Positions 7,752 through 16,398 are shown, numbered from the stretch's first letter. The stretch: 64,000 nucleotides of DNA from Methylophilus rhizosphaerae (GCF_900100975.1 NZ_FNFX01000001.1:437820-501819), one strand, 5' to 3'. Notes: generated by a model not told the origin, from the sequence alone. Translations and numbers: made by a program.

Positions 7752-8708
7752 TCAGGCCTGCTGGCGACGCCGGTACAGCACATCCGGCAGGTAGCTGGCC
7801 AGTAACAGCAATATTGCCAGCATGAGGTAAACCGCCCGCAAAGGGTAAGCGGTCACAAAATTGGCCGTTGCTTTCCTGGCACTGATGGCGCGGTAAAACG
7901 TTTCACTGTCCTGGCCTTTGATATAACTGCCTTTAAACTCTGCCGATAACGATTTCAGGTAATCCTCTTCCAGTTGTGACAGCATGCGGTCATATTCTGC
8001 ATAGGCCACGGGCGGGTCCGGTTCATCACTGCTGGGATCAGCATAGGTTACCCCTACCGCACCGGCATTGTTATTATCACTGACCGGCCAGTAGCCGACT
8101 GGCTTATTCGCCGTGTTATAGCGCGGAATCGCGACTTTCTCCGGGCCACCAACGCCCACAAAAGTAAAGAACTCGCCAATCTGCACGCCACTTAAATCCT
8201 GCTTGATGGTCACATTCACCCGCGGTGCTTCATCGCCATCGGTAAAAAACAGCATTTGTGCCGGCTGGTTAAGGGCATCATAGACATGTGTCGCAGCATG
8301 CACGGCAAAACTGAGGCGGCTGTTACCTTTCCAGGCCATGCGCCATTCCAGGTGGTCAATCCCGTCAGTAATCACATCCAGGTTCTTGCAGACTTCCAGC
8401 GGTGTTTGCAGCATGGCTACGTTATCCGAGGCAAAAATACCCAGGCTGAAATAAGTCCCGCACGGTGCCTTGTGCACAATCTGTTTCATTAAATGCTGGG
8501 TATACGCCAGGCGGCTGACTGTTTGCTGGTTCAGCCTCTCGTCTTCGGCATTCATGCTTTGTGAAATATCGGCGATCAGCAAATAGTTCCGTACCTGCTG
8601 CTCCAACTGTATGCTGGGCTTGACCAATGCCAGTAACAGCAAGACCAGGGCGAGTGCATACAGTACCGGTTCGTAATATTGCTTCAGCCATTCAACAACG
8701 TTCATCAT
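7752..8708 (-). CDS. mxaL: MxaL, von Willebrand factor A membrane protein
   Basis: Methanol-dehydrogenase maturation protein of the vWA family; 318 residues. It has a membrane helix at residues 12-30, a vWA domain with the metal-ion site DISQS (47-51) plus FTDGDEAP, and a C-terminal membrane helix (YLMLAILLLLASYL) ending in RRRQQA. In Methylobacterium, MxaA/C/K/L are needed for correct calcium incorporation into methanol dehydrogenase. Its start overlaps the mxaK stop (ATGA). It is the last gene of the run, with no mxaD following. A Bat-type aerotolerance protein is the alternative, but gene order fits mxa. Confidence 0.8.
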   Translation of the reverse strand: MMNVVEWLKQYYEPVLYALALVLLLLALVKPSIQLEQQVRNYLLIADISQSMNAEDERLNQQTVSRLAYTQHLMKQIVHKAPCGTYFSLGIFASDNVAMLQTPLEVCKNLDVITDGIDHLEWRMAWKGNSRLSFAVHAATHVYDALNQPAQMLFFTDGDEAPRVNVTIKQDLSGVQIGEFFTFVGVGGPEKVAIPRYNTANKPVGYWPVSDNNNAGAVGVTYADPSSDEPDPPVAYAEYDRMLSQLEEDYLKSLSAEFKGSYIKGQDSETFYRAISARKATANFVTAYPLRAVYLMLAILLLLASYLPDVLYRRRQQA

Positions 8709-9241
8709 GGCAATCCAATCGGCAGGTTGCTGAGTTCCATATGCGACTGCTCCTTATGGCCTGCCTGCATGCCACGCGCCATCACCGAATGCAGCAGGCT
8801 CAGGTTAAATTTGGCCGCCTGGTCATCAGGTTGCAGGCGTAATGACTGCTCGTAAGAAATCTTGGCCTGGGTAAATGCATACCGCGCTTCATCCTGGAAT
8901 GAACCATCCTCATTAACCGTACGCACCAGCCCTGAAATAAACAGGTTGTTGCCGATATTGAAATGAATATGTGACAACTCGGATGCCGGCGGCAACAGCT
9001 CCAGCAACTGGCCATAGGTTTGCACTGCATGCTTGTAATCGCCATGCAGGCCTTGGTCATAGGCTGCCGTAAACTTCTGCAAATAGGGATAGGTTTTATC
9101 CTTCACCAGCGTGCCAGACTGAATCTGCTGGTTCAATTCACGCAAGGTATGCAACTGCCAGCCTGCATACAGTGCACCCAATATGCCTGCCACGGTGATC
9201 GTTCCCCACAGCCAATTGGCTTTTTTCGCATGTGTTGCCAT
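8705..9241 (-). CDS. mxaK: MxaK, methanol dehydrogenase maturation protein
   Basis: 178-residue protein with a single N-terminal membrane helix (WGTITVAGILGALYAGWQL, about 11-30) and a helical, TPR-like remainder (YDQGLHGDYKHAVQTYGQLLELLPP; ARYAFTQAKISYEQSLRLQPDDQAAKFNL). The position between the two vWA genes matches mxaK. The start overlaps the mxaC stop by one base (TAATG), so translation is coupled. It is presumed to act in the membrane/periplasm in calcium insertion into methanol dehydrogenase. Confidence 0.75.
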   Translation of the reverse strand: MATHAKKANWLWGTITVAGILGALYAGWQLHTLRELNQQIQSGTLVKDKTYPYLQKFTAAYDQGLHGDYKHAVQTYGQLLELLPPASELSHIHFNIGNNLFISGLVRTVNEDGSFQDEARYAFTQAKISYEQSLRLQPDDQAAKFNLSLLHSVMARGMQAGHKEQSHMELSNLPIGLP

Positions 9242-10209
9242 TAATACATCCTTATATGTTTAACCATCACCAGCGCCAATCCCAGCAACATGGCCAGCAC
9301 AATCAGGTCTTTGGCGTAATCGTGACCGGGAATCATGATGCTGTACTGAATCACATTTTTCTCCTTGGCATCAATCTCGCGCAAGGCAGACTCCAGCGCA
9401 GTCGAGTTATCTGCCTCGAATGCCTTGTATTTGATATTCAGCGAATGAAAGAACCTGTCCAGTGCAATCGCTTCTGGCACGCGGCCTTCATCATAGGTAT
9501 TGTTACTAAAAATACTGATGTCATCCGGTTCGCGTAACACGATCCAGTACAGGTTGAGCTTTTTGCCCACCAATTGTTTACGGATCTGGTATTTCACATG
9601 CGGACTCAGTTTACCCGCACCATCTGATAACAGCACAATCGCCCGTGAGCCGGTACTCGGGATGCTCTCAAACAGGGTCACCGCATTGGTAATGCCCGCC
9701 CCAATGTTGGTCTGGTTCAGCGCCGGGCCGGTTGCGGCCTGGATTGCAGAATGGATGCCATCACGATTGGTGGTGATTTTCATGCCATACAACGCGGAGT
9801 TGGTAAAACCGACCACACCCATCATATCATCCGGCCTGGAGTCAATAAACGCCGTAATCAGGCGCCTAGCGGCGGCAGATTTAATTTCCGCCGCATGGCC
9901 ACCAGTGCCTTGCCCGGCAAACGGATGATCCATACTGACACTGCGATCAATCACAAATACGGTTTGCGCACCCTTGCCGACTTTTTGCTCCTGATGGCTC
10001 TCACCTTGCGGACCAGCCAGCGCCAGCACCAGGCACAGCAGCATGAGTGAAGTCGCTGCTTTTACCAGGCGATTCACGGTATCCGAGAACGGGTCGACCG
10101 GCACCATCTGCAGCCAGGAATAGGTTTGCGCGTGCCGGCTTTTAAGCAGGAAAGGCACGGCTGCTACCGGTAACAGCAGCAAAAACCAAGGATGTAACCA
10201 ATGCATCAC
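9241..10209 (-). CDS. mxaC: MxaC, von Willebrand factor A membrane protein
   Basis: 322 residues. BatA-like architecture: N-terminal helix (WLHPWFLLLLPVAAVPFLL), a second helix at 54-66, a vWA domain with the metal site DRSVS at 88-92 and a central LLSDGAG, then a C-terminal helix. This is the larger-loop vWA partner in mxaRSACKL and is thought to work with the MoxR-type ATPase MxaR in methanol-dehydrogenase calcium loading. It overlaps mxaA by four bases. Confidence 0.8.
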   Translation of the reverse strand: MMHWLHPWFLLLLPVAAVPFLLKSRHAQTYSWLQMVPVDPFSDTVNRLVKAATSLMLLCLVLALAGPQGESHQEQKVGKGAQTVFVIDRSVSMDHPFAGQGTGGHAAEIKSAAARRLITAFIDSRPDDMMGVVGFTNSALYGMKITTNRDGIHSAIQAATGPALNQTNIGAGITNAVTLFESIPSTGSRAIVLLSDGAGKLSPHVKYQIRKQLVGKKLNLYWIVLREPDDISIFSNNTYDEGRVPEAIALDRFFHSLNIKYKAFEADNSTALESALREIDAKEKNVIQYSIMIPGHDYAKDLIVLAMLLGLALVMVKHIRMY

Positions 10210-11102
10210 ATCCCCCGTTCGCGGTCACGCAATTGGCGTGTCAATGCTTTGCACTGTTGCAGGTATGCTGCGGCCTGCGTCGCTTGCCCGGCATACAGCA
10301 CCGCATTCGCCTGGGCAAAGAATTGATGAATTTCCTGCTCCAGCGGTTTAAAGGCTGGCTGCTGCGCCACAAATTCAGCCACATGGTTGCTGAGCATCTG
10401 CTGGCCAAAACGCTGGTTTAATGCGTGCTGCACAATCAATGCTGCCTGTTTCTGGCCTGCTGCATTGGCTGGCAGTTTCTTCAATTTCCGGTAAGCCTGG
10501 GCAAAATGCCCTTTCATCATCGGTAATGTCCAGTCCGCATTGCGGTACAACAGTACCAAACTGCCTACAACCGCTAAAACCAAGCTCAAGACCAGCATGC
10601 GTTGCGGTGTTTGGGTATCCAGCAAGGGCGGGCGGTATTGCGGAATGACCGATTCTTTGGCTTTTTGCAGGCGATCAGGCAATTGCGCCATCAGCCAGAA
10701 ACGCCAGGAAGGTAACTCATATGTTGCACCACTGCTGAAAGTGATTTTTTCAACGGGCAGTTGCAGTTGTACCGGCTTGCCACTGCTGGCGAATACCTGG
10801 TAATCAAATGCCAGCGTATAAATCTTTTTACTGCCTTGCGACTGGTTTTCGACCTGTATCTGCCTGAGCTCTACGCCGTTACGTTGCAAGCCCTTCAAAG
10901 GCAGGTCGTTTTCAACCAGTTGATCATTGGCTGCGACAGCAAGTTTCACTGAGCGCTGTAATACATCGCCAATCTGTACGCCGGCATAAAGCGCAGGATT
11001 ATGTACACTGACCACCTGCACTGTGGTCGGTTGCGCTTCCGCCAGCGCCAGCCCTGAAGTCAAACAGGCCGTTAGCCACCATAAAAATATATGTTTCATC
11101 AC
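10206..11102 (-). CDS. mxaA: MxaA, methanol dehydrogenase maturation protein
   Basis: 298 residues with a signal peptide (MMKHIFLWWLTACLTSGLALAEA), a beta-rich periplasmic part containing HNPALYAGVQIGDVLQRSVKL, one membrane helix near residues 168-183 (MLVLSLVLAVVGSLVLLYR), and a helical cytoplasmic tail. MxaA is the most diagnostic member of the cluster, since Bat operons lack it. In Methylobacterium mxaA mutants make calcium-free, inactive methanol dehydrogenase. It starts six bases after mxaS. Confidence 0.8.
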   Translation of the reverse strand: MMKHIFLWWLTACLTSGLALAEAQPTTVQVVSVHNPALYAGVQIGDVLQRSVKLAVAANDQLVENDLPLKGLQRNGVELRQIQVENQSQGSKKIYTLAFDYQVFASSGKPVQLQLPVEKITFSSGATYELPSWRFWLMAQLPDRLQKAKESVIPQYRPPLLDTQTPQRMLVLSLVLAVVGSLVLLYRNADWTLPMMKGHFAQAYRKLKKLPANAAGQKQAALIVQHALNQRFGQQMLSNHVAEFVAQQPAFKPLEQEIHQFFAQANAVLYAGQATQAAAYLQQCKALTRQLRDRERGM

Positions 11103-11108
11103 AACACT

Positions 11109-11969
11109 CTAATGAATTAGTTGTTCAAAATAATCCGACAGCAAAGCCGCTTCAAAATGACCGTCCAGGTATAAAGGCCGGATATCAAAGCGGGCAAACA
11201 ATTGATCCAGCGCCTGTTTGCGTTGCTCAAACATTTCGACAAACTGTGCGCGGATCGCCTGGCGGAAGAAAATGGTTTTTTGCTCGCCGGTTTCCGGATC
11301 CTGCAAATTGCCGAAACCGAACCGTGGCAAACGCTGGTATTCCAGCGGATCCCACAGCACGACCGGGATAATCTGGTGATTTGCCATCAGATTCAGGCCA
11401 TGCTCAATCAGCGATAACGGCAAATGGAAGTCGGAGAGCCAGAACACCAGGCCTTTTTGCTGTCCCAGTAACCCGGCAGCTTCCACAATGCCACTGCCAT
11501 CCTTGCGTGTGCTGCGAAAATCATCCAGCTGGGTAATCGTTGCAAACGACTGGTGGGCATGGTGGCTGGGTGACAGGCTCAGGTACGGAATCACGGCATG
11601 GTCATAACAGACCATGCCGAACAGGTCGCTGTTGTCGTGCGCCGAACAAGCGATTGATGCCGCCACCGTTTTCGCAATATCCAGTTTACGCATCTGCCCC
11701 TGAAACTGCATGGAACTGGACAGGTCGCAGACGGCATACAGCGGCGTAGTGGCTTCCTGCTTGAATACACGGACCTGCACCTGCTCGTAAGGATCACGCA
11801 ACGTTTGCCGCAAATCCAGCCGCCTGGCATCGGGATAATCGACCAGCGAAACATGCTTGCTGAACTCATCCCCCGGGCCGCGCTGCAGGCCCAGGTGCTC
11901 ACCCGCATGCACGCTACCGGAACGCCAAGGCACCTGGTAGAAAAAAGGCTGGGCGTAATCAGGGATCAT
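11109..11969 (-). CDS. mxaS: MxaS, DUF58 domain protein
   Basis: 286 residues of the DUF58 family, a vWA-like cytosolic protein that accompanies MoxR ATPases. Visible segments are SLVDYPDARRLDLRQTLRDPYEQVQVRVF, YAVCDLSSSMQF (degenerate metal site), and LVFWLSDFHLPL. Its start overlaps the mxaR stop (11966-11969), giving translational coupling. It probably links the MxaR ATPase to the membrane vWA proteins. Confidence 0.8.
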   Translation of the reverse strand: MIPDYAQPFFYQVPWRSGSVHAGEHLGLQRGPGDEFSKHVSLVDYPDARRLDLRQTLRDPYEQVQVRVFKQEATTPLYAVCDLSSSMQFQGQMRKLDIAKTVAASIACSAHDNSDLFGMVCYDHAVIPYLSLSPSHHAHQSFATITQLDDFRSTRKDGSGIVEAAGLLGQQKGLVFWLSDFHLPLSLIEHGLNLMANHQIIPVVLWDPLEYQRLPRFGFGNLQDPETGEQKTIFFRQAIRAQFVEMFEQRKQALDQLFARFDIRPLYLDGHFEAALLSDYFEQLIH

Positions 11970-13012
11970 GCCGCTTTTGCCCGTGCCGGCACGCTGACCG
12001 TGGCCAGAATCTGGTTGGTCAGTTCACGTGACAATTCGGTGCGGCGACTCTCGAACATCGGATTCAGCACCAGGCGGTGAGCGATAATTTCGTGGAACAC
12101 GGCATGAATATCTTCCGGGTACAGGCTATCGCGATTCATCAGCCAGGCATGTACACGCGCTGCTTTCAGCAGCATCCCCATACCGCGCGGGCTGGCGCCC
12201 GTGTGAATCAACCGGGTCACGTCCACACTCTCCAGCTGCACACCAAATGCGGCGGGCTTCTGTGTCGCTTCCCATAAATCCAGTGCATAGTCTTCCAGCA
12301 CATCGCTGGCGCGGATATGGCTTTGCAGCACATCGGAAAAAGCATTCAGTTTGTCATATGCGAGTACACCACTGCTGACCTCTTGTGTCAGGCGTTCGGC
12401 ATGCTGGAATTTAACGTCAAACATCAGGGCTTTACGCAATGCACGGTCATCAGGGATTTCAATCGGGATTTCCATCATGAAGCGGTCACGCGCCGCCGAT
12501 GGGATTTCAAACGTTTCGTTTTTTTCCACCTGGTTGCGGTCAGCAAATACCAGCATGTGCGGCAGGCGGTATTCTTTTTTGAACGCGCTGACATGGCGTT
12601 CTGCCATCACGCGCAGCATCAAGGCATGCACTTGCGGCCTGGCACGGTTGATCTCGTTAAAAAAGAAAACTGACAATTGCTCGCCAGCACGTAATAACGG
12701 GCCTTCGTCAACTTTTGGACGGCCATCCTCACCAAGGAAGGTATGATAGATCAGGTCGTTAGGCATTAAATCAACAGTGCCCTCGATACGCTCGTACGCC
12801 CCACCCAGGCTACGCGCAATGGATTGCAACAAGGTGGTTTTACCCACACCCACACCGCCTTCCAGCAACACATGGCCGCGGGCAAAAATAGCAATATTGA
12901 TGGCACGAATGGCCTTGTCCTGGCCAACCACCACTTTCTTCACTTCGTTTTCGAGCGTGAGTGCGTGATCGCGCCACTCAGTCAATTGTGTTTCGATTGA
13001 TACGGATGTCAT
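11966..13012 (-). CDS. mxaR: MxaR, MoxR-family AAA+ ATPase
   Basis: 348-residue MoxR-type AAA+ ATPase heading the mxaRSACKL run. Walker A is GGVGVGKT at residues 52-59, Walker B/sensor is VFFFNEINRARPQ (about 115-127), and the arginine-finger region is PSAARDRFMMEIPIEIPDD. MoxR ATPases act as chaperones that insert or remodel cofactors; here the expected client is methanol dehydrogenase. A ribosome site (AAGGGATAACC) precedes the ATG. No mxaFJGI lies upstream: the next gene is divergent and unrelated. Confidence 0.85.
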   Translation of the reverse strand: MTSVSIETQLTEWRDHALTLENEVKKVVVGQDKAIRAINIAIFARGHVLLEGGVGVGKTTLLQSIARSLGGAYERIEGTVDLMPNDLIYHTFLGEDGRPKVDEGPLLRAGEQLSVFFFNEINRARPQVHALMLRVMAERHVSAFKKEYRLPHMLVFADRNQVEKNETFEIPSAARDRFMMEIPIEIPDDRALRKALMFDVKFQHAERLTQEVSSGVLAYDKLNAFSDVLQSHIRASDVLEDYALDLWEATQKPAAFGVQLESVDVTRLIHTGASPRGMGMLLKAARVHAWLMNRDSLYPEDIHAVFHEIIAHRLVLNPMFESRRTELSRELTNQILATVSVPARAKAA

Positions 13013-13118
13013 GGTTATCCCTTGTTTACAAATTCAGCCGGGGCTATGATGCCAAAGTAGCTTTTGAAAAGTGGCTTTAACATGGCTGTTGCAATTTGTG
13101 TATCCACACGCTAATATG

Positions 13119-13130
13119 CAGACAGGTCTG
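13119..13130. promoter_or_regulatory. Palindrome CAGACAGGTCTG in the mxaR divergent promoter region
   Basis: Perfect 5-bp arms around AG, in the 184-base gap between mxaR and the divergent unknown gene. It may be an operator for a TetR-type or other dimeric regulator. No promoter boxes could be assigned confidently in this gap. Confidence 0.35.
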
Positions 13131-13196
13131 TTCACTTTTTTCTAGTCTACTGTAGCCTTCGAAAAAAAAGCAAGCGGATTTTTAGGGGTCACCAGC

Positions 13197-13964
13197 GTGA
13201 ATGGATTAACGATCGTGAATAAGACAGGGCAGCGTTATGGGCGTATGTTAAAAACTTATGTCACATATGGCCTGTGGAAACTGGGACTGAAACAGTGGGG
13301 TAAACATGCCCCGTTTTACATGTTGCGTCAGCAATTGATGCGCTGGAATACGCAACGCATGCAGCAACTTGGCACAACGGCAGCGTTGAGCGCACAGGAT
13401 ATCGCCAGTATTCGCCAGATGATGGAACAGGCACAGCAAGGTTCGATAGCCGCCTTGTCGCCTGCCCTGCTCGATCAATGGTTTTTCCTGGCCATCGGTG
13501 CAATTCAGGTGCAGTCACAAACGGGTAAAGATAAAGCCTGGCATTTGTTTGACCAGTCAGTACATAGCCAATTCAGCGGCGGTACATTTGCCCGCACCCT
13601 ATCGTTCGGGGTATTAGTGACATTATGCACTGTATGGATGACGGCAGTTGCACCAGTGCACAAAACCACGCAGACGGCGCTATCGCCCCTGCAAGAGGTA
13701 GAAGATATGGGAGGAACGGCTGACCCGGTTACGCTCAGTTTGCTGAACCTGGCTTATCAGAAAATGCAGAATGGCAGTTGCCAGTTACCTCAGGCGGCGA
13801 TGTTGCCGGAAGCACAGCGGCGGGCATTCATGATGTTTGTAACAGAAGGTAAAGTGGATGTCGACCATGTCGAATACTTACGGCAAGCGCTGGGTTATGT
13901 GAGTTGCCTGTATCCGCAGGAATTAATGCGGCCACAAGGGCGCGAGCGTTTAGCCAGGCCATAA
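13197..13964 (+). CDS. Unknown protein with one membrane helix
   Basis: 255 residues, start GTG 13197 supported by AGGGG eight bases upstream. I do not recognise a family. The first 110 residues are basic and helical (RYGRMLKTYVTYGLWKLGLKQWG, LRQQLMRWNTQRMQQLG). A single hydrophobic segment lies at about 138-158 (TLSFGVLVTLCTVWMTAVAP). The remainder is helical with a cysteine pair (NGSCQLPQA and VSCLYPQE) that could form a periplasmic disulphide. It is divergent to mxaR and upstream of a TetR gene, so a regulatory or envelope role near methanol oxidation is possible but unsupported. Confidence 0.6.
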   Translation: MNGLTIVNKTGQRYGRMLKTYVTYGLWKLGLKQWGKHAPFYMLRQQLMRWNTQRMQQLGTTAALSAQDIASIRQMMEQAQQGSIAALSPALLDQWFFLAIGAIQVQSQTGKDKAWHLFDQSVHSQFSGGTFARTLSFGVLVTLCTVWMTAVAPVHKTTQTALSPLQEVEDMGGTADPVTLSLLNLAYQKMQNGSCQLPQAAMLPEAQRRAFMMFVTEGKVDVDHVEYLRQALGYVSCLYPQELMRPQGRERLARP

Positions 13965-14007
13965 GAAAATCAGAACCTCCCATGATTGAGTGGGAAAAGG
14001 ATAAGTG

Positions 14008-14562
14008 ATGAACATGCGAGAGAAAATATTAACCATTGCCAGCAGCCTGTTTGATACCAGAGGCATACAAGCATCCGGCGTGGATACCATTATCATGGAG
14101 GCTGGTGTGGCCAAAGCGACGCTGTACAAGCATTTCCCCAGCAAAAACCAGTTGATCATGGCTTATTTGCGTGAGAAATCTGACAAGTTTTATGCCTGGC
14201 TGAATGCACAGCTGGCGTCTAACAAGGCCGAATCCATCGAACTGCTGGTTCAACTGTGCGAGCTGATGGAGCAATGGATTACACGGCCGGAGTTTCATGG
14301 CCTGCCATTTCATATTGCGGCAGTGGAATTCCCGGATCCCGGGCATCCGATTAACCAGTACTCTGCCGTGCTTTCAGCAGAGCTGCAAAGTTACCTGTGC
14401 AAAATTGCCCGCCATGCAGGTGCCAAGGATCCGGAAGCACTGGGGCAGCAATTAACTATTCTGTTCGAAGGTGCCGCACTGGTGGAGCGCCTGGCACCGC
14501 ATACAGGCGCCGCGGCCCGTGCGAAGCTGGCAGCAATCACATTAGTACATAACGCTACCTGA
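14008..14562 (+). CDS. TetR/AcrR-family regulator
   Basis: 184 residues. The N-terminal helix-turn-helix is clear: REKILTIASSLFDTRGIQASGVDTIIMEAGVAKATLYKHFPSKNQLI. The C-terminal ligand domain is not specific. ATG 14008 is preferred over GTG 14005 because AAAAGGA sits at proper distance. It lies 43 bases after the unknown membrane protein gene and converges on a second TetR gene only 12 bases away. Target genes are unknown. Confidence 0.85.
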   Translation: MNMREKILTIASSLFDTRGIQASGVDTIIMEAGVAKATLYKHFPSKNQLIMAYLREKSDKFYAWLNAQLASNKAESIELLVQLCELMEQWITRPEFHGLPFHIAAVEFPDPGHPINQYSAVLSAELQSYLCKIARHAGAKDPEALGQQLTILFEGAALVERLAPHTGAAARAKLAAITLVHNAT

Positions 14563-14574
14563 CAGGTTACACGT

Positions 14575-15210
14575 TCACCCTTTCGCCGCCATGAACGCGT
14601 AGCTTGCTTCCATCATCTGTATTGCCATCCGGGCGACCGTCAACAATTCTGACGCAGACGCCCCGCTTACCGCTTGTACCGTCATGCCCTGATGCACTGT
14701 CATGACCAGTTTGGCCAACGCTGCAGCATCTATCTCTGCCGATAAATCCCGTTCTGACTGGGCGCGCTCGAAACGCTGCGTAAGCAACACTTCCGTCGCC
14801 TTGCGATAACCACTCAACAAACCTTGCACCGGCCCTGCCTCCGCGCTGCAAGCGAGCGCGCCTTTGGTCACGAGGCAGCCCGCCGGATGCTGGTCGGCGG
14901 TCAGCATGCCAGCCGCACCTTCCAGTAACGCACGTATCACCAATACGGCGGCCGGCTGCTGCAACGCTGTCGTAATAAAGCTGGCCGGGCCTTGCGTATA
15001 GCGTTCAACCACCTTCCGGAACAAAGCCTCCTTGTCGCCATAAGCCGCATAAATACTGGCCTTGTTCATCTGCATTGCAGCCATCAATGTACTCAGCGAG
15101 GCACCTTCATAACCATGTTGCCAGAACACGAGCATGGCCTGTTCCAAGGCCATGTCATAATCAAAGGCGGCTGGCCGCCCGCGCTTTCTTGGAGTCACAC
15201 TGTCATTCAT
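14575..15210 (-). CDS. TetR/AcrR-family regulator divergent from an SDR gene
   Basis: 211 residues. The DNA-binding domain reads GRPAAFDYDMALEQAMLVFWQHGYEGASLSTLMAAMQMNKASIYAAYGDKEALFRKVVERY. It is of the type with a C-terminal domain found next to oxidoreductase genes, where the regulator represses the divergent reductase and senses an electrophile or drug. The divergent gene here is a short-chain dehydrogenase whose promoter holds a palindrome at 15299-15312, the likely operator. Confidence 0.85.
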   Translation of the reverse strand: MNDSVTPRKRGRPAAFDYDMALEQAMLVFWQHGYEGASLSTLMAAMQMNKASIYAAYGDKEALFRKVVERYTQGPASFITTALQQPAAVLVIRALLEGAAGMLTADQHPAGCLVTKGALACSAEAGPVQGLLSGYRKATEVLLTQRFERAQSERDLSAEIDAAALAKLVMTVHQGMTVQAVSGASASELLTVARMAIQMMEASYAFMAAKG

Positions 15211-15264
15211 CACTGTTAACCCTGTTACTATTCTTAATTATTATACCACTCAGTCAAAAATATA

Positions 15265-15312
15265 TTGACATCTTTCTAGCGGAGGCTTTATTATTTATTT
15301 ACCAAATGGTAA
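15265..15312 (+). promoter_or_regulatory. SDR promoter with palindromic operator
   Basis: A consensus -35 TTGACA (15265-15270) with 17-bp spacing to TTATTA (15288-15293) forms a sigma70-like promoter. Directly downstream lies TTACCA-AA-TGGTAA (15299-15312), a perfect 6-bp inverted repeat overlapping the expected transcription start. This is a typical place for a TetR-type repressor made by the divergent gene. Confidence 0.55.
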
Positions 15313-15349
15313 TTTAATAAAACATACTCTCAACGCAAAGGAATTAATG

Positions 15350-16093
15350 ATGAATACTACACAGCAACGTATTGCTTTTATTACCGGTGCCAACCGTGGC
15401 ATTGGATTTGAAACTGTCAGGAAACTGGGGGAACAAGGAATCAAGGTGATCATGGGCGCACGTGATCGCGCCAAGGGAGAGCAAGCCGTGAATACCCTGA
15501 AAGCCTCAGGAATAGACGCAGAATACCTGCATTACGATGCTACCATTGCCAATTCTGCACAAGCGGTAGCGATGGCGCTGGAGACGCGCTTTGGAAAACT
15601 GGATATTCTGATTAACAACGCAGGCATATTGAAAGAAGCGCTGGTCGGGCAAAACAATAGCGCTGATGTGACACAGGAGATACTCAGAACCACGTTTGAA
15701 GCCAATTTCTTTGCCGTGGTTGCCTTAACGCAGGCACTGCTACCTCTATTGCAACGCTCCCCGGCCGGACGCATCGTCAACTTATCCAGTATACTGGGAT
15801 CGCAGACCCTGCATAGCTCACCCGATTCACCTATTGCAGCAGCAAAAGGTCTTGCTTACAACGCCTCAAAAACTGCGTTGAATATGTTTACCATCCATCT
15901 TGCGCATGCACTCAAAGACACAGCCATCAAAGTCAACGCTGCCCATCCAGGCTGGGTCAAAACCGAACTGGGTGGCACACATGCACCGATGGAAGTCAGG
16001 GACAGCTGGAAAACGTCGATACGTCTGGCCACACTGGATGAGAATGGCCCGACTGGCGGATATTTCCATGAAGATCAAGCGTTACCATGGTAG
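15350..16093 (+). CDS. Short-chain dehydrogenase/reductase (SDR)
   Basis: 247-residue classical-type SDR. The NAD(P) motif is TGANRGIGFETV near the N-terminus, followed by NNAG (ILINNAGIL), the catalytic Ser in LSSILGS, and YNASK carrying Tyr and Lys. An arginine in GARDRA suggests NADP preference. It resembles carbonyl-reductase-like SDRs acting on reactive carbonyls; the substrate is unknown. Two adjacent ATGs (15347 and 15350) are possible, and AAGGA spacing favours the second. It overlaps the DUF2798 gene by seven bases and is divergent from a TetR regulator. Confidence 0.85.
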   Translation: MNTTQQRIAFITGANRGIGFETVRKLGEQGIKVIMGARDRAKGEQAVNTLKASGIDAEYLHYDATIANSAQAVAMALETRFGKLDILINNAGILKEALVGQNNSADVTQEILRTTFEANFFAVVALTQALLPLLQRSPAGRIVNLSSILGSQTLHSSPDSPIAAAKGLAYNASKTALNMFTIHLAHALKDTAIKVNAAHPGWVKTELGGTHAPMEVRDSWKTSIRLATLDENGPTGGYFHEDQALPW

Positions 16094-16389
16094 ACAGCAC
16101 AAATAAACGCCTGGCACTGAAACGCAGGCTGGTATTTGCTGCGCTTATGTCGATGGTAACGATGAGTATTGTGGGCCTGCCTATCCTGCTCATGCATCAT
16201 GTACCGGTAGCATGGCTGCTTGGCCAATGGCTAGGCAGTATCTTTATTGCCTGGCCCATCGCTTTTCTCAGTATCCTGATCATTGCCCCATGGTTACTCA
16301 GGGTGACAGCATGGCTGGTAAAAGATCACACTGATGCGTATGTACTTGCAAACGCTGCCAAGATATTTGCACAAATCTCAGGCAGGTAG
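16087..16389 (+). CDS. DUF2798-type small membrane protein
   Basis: 100 residues with two membrane helices (LVFAALMSMVTMSIVGLPILLM and LGSIFIAWPIAFLSILIIAPWLL). The pattern of a basic RR/KRR start, F..LMS and W..A.P..F is that of the DUF2798 family of unknown function. The start overlaps the SDR stop, so the two are translated together under the same TetR-controlled promoter. Confidence 0.65.
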   Translation: MVDSTNKRLALKRRLVFAALMSMVTMSIVGLPILLMHHVPVAWLLGQWLGSIFIAWPIAFLSILIIAPWLLRVTAWLVKDHTDAYVLANAAKIFAQISGR

Positions 16390-16398
16390 TAAAACGGG

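Noticed and set aside
7752-13012. Bat aerotolerance operon (MoxR-DUF58-BatA/B) as the identity of the cluster
   Set aside because: Gene order R-S-A-C-K-L and the presence of MxaA- and MxaK-like proteins fit the methanol-dehydrogenase maturation cluster better. Bat operons lack these two.
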